In this document: piece after piece, positions 7,250 to 12,986 of the stretch
Position numbering within the stretch: the first letter of the stretch is position 1
How the letters are laid out: each line of letters starts with the position of its first letter
From: Bacillota bacterium
GTDB lineage: Bacteria > Bacillota > Dethiobacteria > Dethiobacterales > Dethiobacteraceae
Assembly (NCBI GenBank): GCA_018725345.1
Contig: QLUI01000018.1
Span: 1-12,986 of the forward strand
Direction of reading: 5' to 3'
Length of the DNA stretch: 12,986 nt
Position numbers and translations under genes: made by a program
Notes under the pieces: model-generated
The model's database searches: none
The model's input: only the letters and a program-made list of their open reading frames with translations
Told to the model about the DNA's origin: nothing

Positions 7250-7753
7250 ATGGATTTTGAGCAATGGTTCAAAGAACGGACAAGTCGTTTTGAACGTTTT
7301 TTGCTGGTCACTGTGGGGGCAATGCTTGTGGTTTTGTTGGTGAGCCAAGCATTATTAACTCAACCTGTTTTTAGGCAGATTTTTAGCTTAGTGGAGCGCC
7401 TTGAAGGAAATGCGTATACTCCGGCAGCACCGAGCAAGCCGCCCGCAATCTCCACGCAGCTCGATCGTAAACTCCGTCAGCTAACCTTACAAGTAGTCTC
7501 CGGAGATGCTTCAGGTTTGCAGATTCGGGTAAACGGTAAAACAGCTGCCGTGTTTTCACAAAGCGGTTCTGTAATGGTTGAAGTCCAAAATGGAGATGAT
7601 TTGGAAGTTTACGGGACAGAAGTCAGCCAAATTGCAGAAATAAAGGTAACAGAAGTTTCTGAGGGCTTGATTTCGCCGGCGCGCGGGAAAACTGTAACAT
7701 ATTTTGGGCGACCAGAGACAACCAGCTGGGTTGTTGCAGAGGAGAGACGCTGA
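7250..7753 (+). CDS. Hypothetical single-pass membrane protein, 167 aa
   Basis: I do not recognise the family. The ATG at 7250 follows a G-rich ribosome binding site (AAAAGGGGGGG, 7232-7242). A charged cytoplasmic N-terminus (residues 1-16) is followed by one transmembrane helix, FLLVTVGAMLVVLLVSQALL (17-36). A linker rich in Pro and Ala follows (about 56-68, PAAPSKPPA). The rest, from about residue 75, is a beta-rich extracytoplasmic domain with alternating short strands (LTLQVVSG, LQIRVNGK, VMVEVQNGDDLEVYG, IAEIKVTEV). Such a layout suggests a membrane-anchored protein with its C-terminus outside. It is 47 bases after the flavoprotein gene, so the two are probably co-transcribed, and an AT-rich hairpin follows. 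No catalytic motif is visible. Confidence 0.8.
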   Translation: MDFEQWFKERTSRFERFLLVTVGAMLVVLLVSQALLTQPVFRQIFSLVERLEGNAYTPAAPSKPPAISTQLDRKLRQLTLQVVSGDASGLQIRVNGKTAAVFSQSGSVMVEVQNGDDLEVYGTEVSQIAEIKVTEVSEGLISPARGKTVTYFGRPETTSWVVAEERR

Positions 7754-7763
7754 AAAAGCTTGC

Positions 7764-7788
7764 ATAATAGCTGATTTTCAGCTATTAT
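7764..7788. terminator. AT-rich 11-bp hairpin between hypothetical gene and aroH
   Basis: ATAATAGCTGA (7764-7774) and TCAGCTATTAT (7778-7788) form a perfect 11-bp stem with a TTT loop, starting 11 bases after the upstream stop. It is followed by TTATCT. The stem is AT-rich and the T-run poor, so it is at best a modest terminator, possibly bidirectional. A candidate promoter overlaps it (TTGCAT at 7760-7765, 17-base spacer, TATTAT at 7783-7788). The -35 matches only 3 of 6 consensus bases, so I do not list it as a separate feature. Confidence 0.45.
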
Positions 7789-7840
7789 TTATCTAAAAGA
7801 TTTAAGATGTAAAAGTGGCAGTTTGTGGGAGGACGTTCGT

Positions 7841-8221
7841 GTGGGTGCTAGTGTGGTCAGGGGGATTCGAGGGGCTATCAATGTCTCGCAAAATAGCAAG
7901 TCAGAAATTATTCAAGCGACAACAGAACTGCTCACTAAGATGGCGGAGGAAAACAATTTAAAAGAAGGAGCCATTGCCAGCATTTTTTTTACTCTGACTC
8001 CGGATTTGAATGCTGCTTTTCCTGCAGCCGCCGCAAGAGAATTAGGATGGAATGATGTGCCACTGCTAGGAGCCGTGGAAGTTGACGTGCCCGAAGCACT
8101 GGCTTTTTGTATTCGTGTTTTAATGCTGGTTAACACAGATTTTGCGCAAAACGAGGTTAAGCATGTATATTTGAGGGAAGCCCGCTCGCTTAGGGTTGAT
8201 CTCGTCAACGATAACACCTAG
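7841..8221 (+). CDS. aroH: Chorismate mutase, AroH type
   Basis: It converts chorismate to prephenate on the way to phenylalanine and tyrosine. The 126 residues are the length of the trimeric B. subtilis AroH (127). The N-terminal VVRGIRGA carries the catalytic arginine (Arg10 here, Arg7 in B. subtilis). TPDLNAAFPAAAARELGW, Glu80 in AVEVDV (B. subtilis Glu78), Arg92 in CIRV (Arg90) and Tyr110 in HVYL (Tyr108) are all kept. The position of B. subtilis Cys75 is Gly here, which should be tolerated because that residue is not strictly required. The open frame extends to a TTG at 7823. I choose GTG at 7841 because TGGGAGGA (7826-7833) lies 7 bases before it and the product then matches the family N-terminus. 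It leads the aroH-cmk-plsC-ispH/rpsA-fni run. Confidence 0.93.
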   Translation: MGASVVRGIRGAINVSQNSKSEIIQATTELLTKMAEENNLKEGAIASIFFTLTPDLNAAFPAAAARELGWNDVPLLGAVEVDVPEALAFCIRVLMLVNTDFAQNEVKHVYLREARSLRVDLVNDNT

Positions 8222-8232
8222 GTGTTGTCGTT
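8207..8232 (+). other. Hairpin spanning the aroH stop codon
   Basis: AACGATAACAC (8207-8217) pairs with GTGTTGTCGTT (8222-8232), giving an 11-bp stem with one T-G wobble. The CTAG loop contains the aroH stop codon. A moderately T-rich stretch follows (GTTATTGAGTTTTG). It could be a weak terminator, an attenuator or an mRNA-processing/stability hairpin between aroH and cmk. The following cmk ribosome binding site (AAGGAG, 8250-8255) remains free. Confidence 0.45.
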
Positions 8233-8262
8233 GTTATTGAGTTTTGTGGAAGGAGCTGGCAT

Positions 8263-8931
8263 ATGAAACCAAGCATCGCCATCGACGGACCTGCTGGCGC
8301 CGGGAAGAGTACTGTGGCTCGGGAAGCGGCAGCGCGCCTTGGTTTAACTTATCTGGATACTGGTGCAATGTATAGAGCCATAACACTGGCTGCTCTGCGC
8401 AGAGGCACTGATATCCATGACGCGAAGTCTTTGGATGCTTTGACAAAAGCAGTGGATCTTGATATTCAAAATGACAGTTCTGGTCAAAATATCATCTTTT
8501 TGGACGGCGAAAATGTTACTGAGGAAATCCGTTTGCCGGTTATAAATCGTAATGTTTCATTTGTAGCCCGCTGTCCGCAGGTGCGAGAGATCTTGGTTGA
8601 TAAGCAGCGGCAAATCGGTAGTCGCGGCGGTGTCGTAATGGACGGGAGAGACATTGGCACCAAAGTCATGCCGTTTGCTGAGTTTAAATTCTTTCTAAAC
8701 GCTTCATTGGCAGAACGTTCTCGCCGTCGCATGGCAGAGTTGTCTGCTAAAGGCGAAGAGTTTGAGCTGGAACAGATGATGAAGGAAATCGCCGCTCGGG
8801 ATAAAATAGATTCAGAACGGGTAGTGGCACCGCTACGGTCTGCCGAAGATGCTGTTTGCCTTGACACTACATTAATGACGATTGAAGCTGTGGTGGATGC
8901 CATTGTAAGGGCGGTTCGAGGAGAAGAGTAG
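8263..8931 (+). CDS. cmk: Cytidylate kinase
   Basis: Cmk phosphorylates CMP and dCMP with ATP, recycling pyrimidine nucleotides including the CMP released by lipid synthesis. The 222 residues are family length. The P-loop GPAGAGKS (residues 9-16), the LDTGAMYRA block, the NMP-binding insert with V-R--Q, GGVVMDGRDIGT (Asp127-Gly-Arg-Asp), and the lid region ARDKIDSER are all present and intact. The ATG at 8263 has AAGGAG 7 bases upstream. cmk followed by plsC and ispH-rpsA is a well-known gene order in Clostridia-like genomes. It lies 41 bases after aroH and 16 before plsC. Confidence 0.96.
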   Translation: MKPSIAIDGPAGAGKSTVAREAAARLGLTYLDTGAMYRAITLAALRRGTDIHDAKSLDALTKAVDLDIQNDSSGQNIIFLDGENVTEEIRLPVINRNVSFVARCPQVREILVDKQRQIGSRGGVVMDGRDIGTKVMPFAEFKFFLNASLAERSRRRMAELSAKGEEFELEQMMKEIAARDKIDSERVVAPLRSAEDAVCLDTTLMTIEAVVDAIVRAVRGEE

Positions 8932-8947
8932 AACGGGGAGTGGTTGC

Positions 8948-9532
8948 GTGTTTTACTGGATTATGCGTAAGATCTTCATTTTTATATTTAAATTCCTCTT
9001 TCGTTGGGAGATTGCGGGACGAGAGCATCTGCCAAGGGAAGGGGGCTGTATTCTCTGCTCAAACCATTTTTCTTGGTGGGATCCGCCCTTAGTCGGTTGT
9101 CTGACAAAGCGAATCGTCCATTTTATGTCAAAGGAAGAAATGTTTCAGGGTCCTGTATTTAGCAAAGTTATGCCTTTGCTTCACGCTTTTCCGGTTAGAA
9201 GAAACAGCGCAGACCGCAGGGCGATCAGAAGAGCACTGGAAATCTTAAAGAGTGGTGAGGTTCTGGGGATTTTTCCGGAAGGAACACGCAGTCGCACCGA
9301 TGAATTGTTAGTGCCTCATTCCGGCGTAGCTCTGATTGCCATTAAAAGCGAGGTGCCTGTGATTCCCATTGCAATTATAGGTTCATTTAAGATATTACGC
9401 CGAATTAAAGTGCGTATCGGTGCACCAATCTCTTTTCCGGAGTATTATGGTCTAAAAAATAAGGCAGAAAAGCTGGAGGAAGTGGCGGGCAAAATAATGC
9501 AGGAGATTGACCGGTTACGGAAGAAAGGATAA
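8948..9532 (+). CDS. plsC: 1-acyl-sn-glycerol-3-phosphate acyltransferase
   Basis: PlsC acylates lysophosphatidic acid to phosphatidic acid, the second step of phospholipid synthesis, at the inner face of the membrane. The 194 residues carry motif I as NHFSWWDPP (His40 and Asp45 of the HX4D catalytic pair), motif II around FPVRRNSADRRAIRRA, motif III FPEGTRSR (109-116), and motif IV VPVIPIAIIG. A hydrophobic N-terminus (IFIFIFKFLF, about residues 9-18) could attach it to the membrane. The start is GTG at 8948, with GGGGAG at 8935-8940. The protein is slightly short but complete. Its stop TAA lies 19 bases before the CTG start of the ispH fusion. Confidence 0.94.
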   Translation: MFYWIMRKIFIFIFKFLFRWEIAGREHLPREGGCILCSNHFSWWDPPLVGCLTKRIVHFMSKEEMFQGPVFSKVMPLLHAFPVRRNSADRRAIRRALEILKSGEVLGIFPEGTRSRTDELLVPHSGVALIAIKSEVPVIPIAIIGSFKILRRIKVRIGAPISFPEYYGLKNKAEKLEEVAGKIMQEIDRLRKKG

Positions 9533-9551
9533 AATGGTTGAGGTGAGTTAG

Positions 9552-11612
9552 CTGAAAATTGTTCTGGCAGAACACGTTGGCTTTTGCAGTGGTGTAGCAA
9601 AAGCGGTGGAGCTAGCTGAGAAGGCAGCTCAAAGCGGTACCGTTTACTGCTTAGGAACCTTGGTTCATAATGAACGCTTGCTGACAGAACTTGGCAGGCA
9701 GGGCGTGGTCTTCGTAGATGATCTGGCAAAAGTGCCGGACAATGCTACTATACTTATCCGATCCCACGGTGTTAGTCCGGAAATCCTGGAAAAAGCGGAA
9801 GCTAGAAAGCTGGCAATAATCGATGCTACATGTGCCTTTGTTAGGAAACTGCAAGTTTTAGTAGCTAGACTTGCTGAAGAAGGCAAACAGATTATTATTC
9901 TAGGAGATCGGCATCACCCTGAAGTCATAGGAGTAATGGGTTGGGCGCGCCAGAGCGCTTATGTGCTTGCTGATCCAAGTCAGTTGGCAATGTTGGGTAG
10001 CCTTGATCCGGATAGGCCGGTAGCTTTGGTGGCGCAAACCACGCAAAATCAGTCATTGTTAGATGAAGTCGGTGAGAAACTAACAGCGCAGGTTCCGGTG
10101 GTTGAAAGATATAATACTATTTGTAAGGCAACGGCTCTGCGGCAGGAAAGTGTTCGTAATCTGGCATGTATTGTGGATGTGATGGTGGTGGTGGGCGGCA
10201 AAAACAGCGCCAACACAAAAAAACTGGCAGACGTCTGCAAAGATGCCGGAGTCAGGATAATAGCCGTTACGGAAGCGGCCGAACTAGAGATGAGTCAGTT
10301 GCAAGATGCAAGGACAGTAGGGGTTGCCGCCGGTACTTCAACACCCCACTGGACGATAAAGGAGGTCATTGCTAAGATGGAAAATGAAAAAAACAATGAG
10401 GAAATCCAGGATGAACAGGTGACTGGAGAAAGCAAGCAAGAACAGGTGCAAGTGGAGGAAATTGCAATGAATCAGGTTGTTTTAGAATTCTCCGTGGGAG
10501 ATGTGGTAAAGGGCATTGTTGCTTCGGTGTCTGAAGATGAAGTGCTTGTGGATATCGGTTACAAGAGCGAGGGGGTTCTCCCACGCCAAGAAATGATATT
10601 AGCTGCAGACCAGGAAATCTCTTCCGTTATCCACTTGGGACAAGAAGTGGAAGTGGTAGTAAAAGCAGTAGATGAACAGGAAGGAAAGATTACTCTTTCC
10701 CGTAAAAGCTTAGAACGGAAACAAAAGTGGGCTGATTTGGAGCAGGCCTTCGAAAATGGGACTGTCATTACCGGCCTTGTAAAGGAAGTCGTTAAAGCCG
10801 GCATGGTGGTTGATTTAGGCGGTGGATACGAAGGATTTATGCCAGGTTCCTTGGTGGATGTTACTTTTGTTCCCGATTTCAGCGTATTTCATGACGAAAA
10901 AATTTCTTTTAAGATTATTGAAGTGCGTCGCGATAAGAAAAGGTTGATTTTGTCCCGCAAACAAGTTTTGGAAGAGGAGGCTGCCGTTCAAAAGAATAAA
11001 ATCCTTAACTCCTTAAAGCCGGGTCAAGTGATTCGCGGTACAGTAAAGCGCCTTACTAACTTTGGTGCATTTGTGGATGTGGGTGGAATAGACGGTTTGC
11101 TCCATGTTTCCGAAATGTCTTGGAGCCGCATTGATAATCCCGGAGAAGTATTGAGTGTTGGTGACGAAATTGATGTTAAGGTAATTGACGTAGTACCGGA
11201 AAGGGATCGGATAGGCTTGTCGCTGCGACAAGCGCAGCCTGACCCCTGGGCTAAAATTGCTAGACAGTTCAAGCCCGGCGATGTTACCGAAGGGAAAGTG
11301 ACTCGGGTCGTAGATTTTGGAGTTTTTGTAGAATTGGCTCCCGGCGTTGAAGGGTTGGTTCATATTTCCCAGTTGGCAAATCACCGCGTAAAACAAGCCT
11401 CTGAGGTAGTGCAGCAAGGCCAGATGGTGAAAGTCAAAATTTTGGACATTAATACCGCTGCGAAGAGAGTAAGTCTAAGCATACGTGAAGCAGCGCCACG
11501 TCCTAAAAAAGAATACGTAAAAGAAGTGCAGCAGCCTCAGGATACCGGTAACGGCCTTACTTTCGGAGACGTCTTTGGCGACCTGTTTGATTTAAAAAAA
11601 GAAAATGAGTAA
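9552..11612 (+). CDS. ispH-rpsA: Bifunctional 4-hydroxy-3-methylbut-2-enyl diphosphate reductase / S1 RNA-binding protein (IspH-RpsA fusion); CTG start
   Basis: The first half (about residues 1-275 of 686) is IspH, the last MEP-pathway enzyme, which makes IPP and DMAPP with an Fe-S cluster. Cluster cysteines are Cys12 (GFCSG), Cys94 (DATCAFV) and Cys191 (NTICKAT). Substrate residues are His39, His72, His122/Glu124 (HHPEV), Ser219/Asn221 (GGKNSANT) and Ser263. An acidic, Glu/Gln-rich linker (about 276-308) leads to four S1 domains near 309-375, 400-470, 488-557 and 573-645. The last two have the classic NFGAFVDVGG-GLLHVSE and DFGVFVEL-G-EGLVHISQ signatures. A TAG stop lies immediately before the CTG in frame. 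GTG at 9606 would remove Cys12, so CTG at 9552, with GAGGTGAG at 9540-9547, is the reasonable start. The residue after Cys94 is Ala where the family usually has Pro. Such fusions are known in Clostridia. Confidence 0.93.
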   Translation: MKIVLAEHVGFCSGVAKAVELAEKAAQSGTVYCLGTLVHNERLLTELGRQGVVFVDDLAKVPDNATILIRSHGVSPEILEKAEARKLAIIDATCAFVRKLQVLVARLAEEGKQIIILGDRHHPEVIGVMGWARQSAYVLADPSQLAMLGSLDPDRPVALVAQTTQNQSLLDEVGEKLTAQVPVVERYNTICKATALRQESVRNLACIVDVMVVVGGKNSANTKKLADVCKDAGVRIIAVTEAAELEMSQLQDARTVGVAAGTSTPHWTIKEVIAKMENEKNNEEIQDEQVTGESKQEQVQVEEIAMNQVVLEFSVGDVVKGIVASVSEDEVLVDIGYKSEGVLPRQEMILAADQEISSVIHLGQEVEVVVKAVDEQEGKITLSRKSLERKQKWADLEQAFENGTVITGLVKEVVKAGMVVDLGGGYEGFMPGSLVDVTFVPDFSVFHDEKISFKIIEVRRDKKRLILSRKQVLEEEAAVQKNKILNSLKPGQVIRGTVKRLTNFGAFVDVGGIDGLLHVSEMSWSRIDNPGEVLSVGDEIDVKVIDVVPERDRIGLSLRQAQPDPWAKIARQFKPGDVTEGKVTRVVDFGVFVELAPGVEGLVHISQLANHRVKQASEVVQQGQMVKVKILDINTAAKRVSLSIREAAPRPKKEYVKEVQQPQDTGNGLTFGDVFGDLFDLKKENE
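10454..10469 (+). promoter_or_regulatory. Internal ribosome binding site and ATG at the IspH/S1 boundary
   Basis: GGAGG (10454-10458) lies 8 bases before an in-frame ATG (10467-10469), directly ahead of the first S1 domain (MNQVVLEFSVGDVVKG). Translation from here would give a free 381-residue four-domain S1 protein. A second pair lies upstream: AAAGGAGG at 10358-10365 with an in-frame ATG at 10377, at a longer 11-base spacing, at the end of IspH. The first match is as good as the sites of the real genes here. GGAGG can also arise simply from Glu/Val codons, so use in vivo is inferred. Confidence 0.4.
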
Positions 11613-11624
11613 GGGAAGAATGTT

Positions 11625-12674
11625 ATGTCACGCCAAATCTCACGACAAGAAAGAAAACTGGAACATCTTTGGCATGCTGTCCGCACAGAGCTGACAAGCG
11701 CCGACTTTGGTGATGTAAACCTTGTGCATAACTGCCTGCCTGAGGCAAGTTTGGCTGCCGTGGATTTATCTACCGAATTGGTAGGAATCCGGCTTAAGAG
11801 GCCGTTTTTTATCAATGCCATTACCGGTGGTGTAGAAGACGCCGAAAATGTCAACCGGGAACTGGCGCTTGCGGCAAAGGAGTGTGAGCTTGCTTTAGCA
11901 GTCGGTTCACAGATGGCTGCTGTGGAAATTCCGCTTTATGCAAAAACCTTCCAGGTGGTGCGCGAAATCTATCCTGAGGGCATTGTCTTTGCCAATATCG
12001 GTGCTTATGCAGAACTGGAGATGGCGCAAAAAGCAGTGGAAATGATTAGTGCCGATGCTCTGCAAGTCCACTTGAATGTTCCTCAGGAACTGATGATGGC
12101 TGAAGGGGATACCGATTTTCGCGGCTATCGGCGCAAGATTGAAAAAATTGTGCGCGCCGTTGATGTGCCTGTAATTATTAAAGAGGTCGGTTTTGGTGTT
12201 GCAAAGGAGCAAGCTGCCATTTTTAAAGAAATTGGTGTTCATGCTATTGATGTCGGCGGCAAAGGCGGTACAAATTTTATGGAGATTGAACGAAGGCGTG
12301 GTCATATTAAAACAAACCTGGACCTGATGGATTGGGGAATTTCCACCTCCATATCGATCTTGGAAGCAAGAGCAGGCGCTCCCGGCTTGGATATAGTGGC
12401 CTCCGGAGGCGTCAACAGCGGTTTGCTTGCCGTTAAGGCACTGGCATTAGGCGCTAATGCTGTGGCTGTGGCCGGCATGGCCGCCAAGATTCTTCTTTCT
12501 GAGGGCAGGGAAGCTTTGGTGCTACGCTTAAAGAATTGCCTAAAAGAGTTAAAAATGGTTATGGTTATGATGGGATGCAGTTCCATTGAGGAATTACATC
12601 GTACCCCCTTGGTCATCACCGGTAAGACCCGCGAATGGTTGCAGGAGCGGGGCATCAGAATTGATAAAAATTGA
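11625..12674 (+). CDS. fni: Type 2 isopentenyl-diphosphate delta-isomerase
   Basis: This FMN- and NAD(P)H-dependent enzyme interconverts IPP and DMAPP. The 349 residues form the TIM-barrel IDI-2 family. RQERKLEHLWHAV is the N-terminal R-RK-EH signature. The FMN/substrate blocks NAITGG (64-69), VGSQMAAVE and FANIGA follow. HLNVPQE (149-155) contains the conserved Gln154 and the metal-binding Glu155. Further blocks are EGDTDFRGY, PVIIKEVGFG, IDVGGKGGTNFMEIERRR, DWGISTSISILEA and ASGGVNSGLLAVKALALGA. The ATG at 11625 has AAGGGAAG (11611-11618) upstream and lies 12 bases after the ispH-rpsA stop, so IspH and the isomerase are made together. The stop TGA is followed at once by TAA. No terminator is seen behind it, and an insertion sequence begins a few bases later. 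Confidence 0.95.
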   Translation: MSRQISRQERKLEHLWHAVRTELTSADFGDVNLVHNCLPEASLAAVDLSTELVGIRLKRPFFINAITGGVEDAENVNRELALAAKECELALAVGSQMAAVEIPLYAKTFQVVREIYPEGIVFANIGAYAELEMAQKAVEMISADALQVHLNVPQELMMAEGDTDFRGYRRKIEKIVRAVDVPVIIKEVGFGVAKEQAAIFKEIGVHAIDVGGKGGTNFMEIERRRGHIKTNLDLMDWGISTSISILEARAGAPGLDIVASGGVNSGLLAVKALALGANAVAVAGMAAKILLSEGREALVLRLKNCLKELKMVMVMMGCSSIEELHRTPLVITGKTREWLQERGIRIDKN

Positions 12675-12682
12675 TAAAAAAT

Positions 12683-12986
12683 GTAACTACTCAGCCTACC
12701 AGCTACTAGAAAACAAAAGCAACTAAATTAAACCCCAGGGACGAAGGGGTTACCATCCAACGCTGCCTTAATGGCATCGAGCACGGGGATAGAATTTTTC
12801 CTGGCCGTAGATATATACCCCCTAATACGGCAGAACATTTTGGCTCCCTGGTTGCTGCGGAACACCCCGGAGATCTTCTGTTTGACCTTCACCATACGGA
12901 TATCTCTTTCACCCTGATTATTATCAAAGGGTACGTTAAAGTCGTACATGAAGTCCAGCACTTCTAGTTGATACACGCTTAAGCGA
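12683..12986 (-). mobile_element. 3' end of an IS66-family insertion sequence (partial)
   Basis: The element is recognised from its transposase C-terminus. The non-coding stretch 12675-12727 contains GTAACTACTCAGCC at 12683, and IS66-family inverted repeats typically begin with GTAA. I therefore place the end at 12683. The 8 bases before it (TAAAAAAT, 12675-12682) would be the target duplication. The other end is outside the window, so the repeat and the duplication cannot be confirmed. It points toward the fni gene and sits right after its stop codon. Confidence 0.65.
12728..12986 (-). CDS. IS66-family transposase, C-terminal part (runs off the window)
   Basis: The last roughly 86 residues of an IS66-type DDE transposase are visible on the minus strand. 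The reading frame is open to the window edge (R-L-S-V-Y-Q-L-E upstream of the GTG at 12976), so that GTG is not the real start. Diagnostic blocks are VPFDNNQGERDIRMVKVKQK (the DNN-ER region containing the catalytic Glu), ISGVFRSNQGAKMFCRIRGYISTARK and the terminal ALDGNPFVPGV. The stop TAA is at 12728-12730. Nothing suggests that the visible part is broken, but whether the whole gene is functional cannot be told from this fragment. Confidence 0.88.
   Translation of the reverse strand, partial: RLSVYQLEVLDFMYDFNVPFDNNQGERDIRMVKVKQKISGVFRSNQGAKMFCRIRGYISTARKNSIPVLDAIKAALDGNPFVPGV

Noticed and set aside
7823..7840. TTG start of aroH six codons upstream
   Set aside because: It precedes the ribosome binding site TGGGAGGA. 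GTG at 7841 has correct spacing and the family N-terminus.
9606..9608. GTG start for ispH-rpsA
   Set aside because: It would delete the Fe-S ligand Cys12 and the first beta strand of IspH.

Overview
The window looks like a chromosomal segment of an anaerobic, Clostridia-like member of the Bacillota (Firmicutes). The reasons are strong GGAGG-type ribosome binding sites, frequent GTG starts, an anaerobic-type (cbi) cobalamin set, a B. subtilis-type AroH chorismate mutase, and the ispH-rpsA gene fusion known from Clostridia and relatives. The genus cannot be fixed from the sequence. All complete genes lie on the plus strand. The only minus-strand gene is the transposase fragment at the right edge.

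Region 1 (about 1-5120) is the late part of a cobalamin operon with tight or overlapping junctions: cbiC, cbiA, cobU, cbiB, cobS, a 43-codon cobD remnant, and a cobC-like phosphatase. CbiC makes cobyrinate and CbiA amidates it. CbiB attaches the aminopropanol arm, CobU activates adenosylcobinamide, CobS joins the lower ligand, and the phosphatase removes the last phosphate. CobD would supply the aminopropanol phosphate. The small gene between cobS and the phosphatase reads like the first residues of CobD joined in frame to its last residues, so this copy appears to have been internally deleted while keeping its ribosome binding site and its coupling to the next gene. cobT is not in the window.

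Region 2 (5121-5966) holds one unrecognised 165-residue soluble protein, a short GC-rich terminator-like hairpin after it, and a REP/MITE-like nested inverted repeat that fills the space up to the next ribosome binding site.

Region 3 (5967-7753) has a BaiN/HI0933-type flavoprotein, best explained by a CTG start, and an unrecognised single-pass membrane protein.

Region 4 (7754-12674) begins with an AT-rich hairpin, then a tightly spaced run: aroH, cmk, plsC, an ispH-rpsA fusion and fni (type 2 IPP isomerase). The fusion also needs a CTG start, because a stop codon lies immediately upstream in frame. It contains internal Shine-Dalgarno/ATG pairs at the IspH/S1 junction that could release a free S1 protein.

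Region 5 (about 12683-12986) is the 3' end of an IS66-family element. It starts a few bases after the fni stop and runs off the window.

I found no wholly new system. The strongest unusual signals are the miniaturised cobD, two independent CTG starts, and the possible dual translation of ispH-rpsA.
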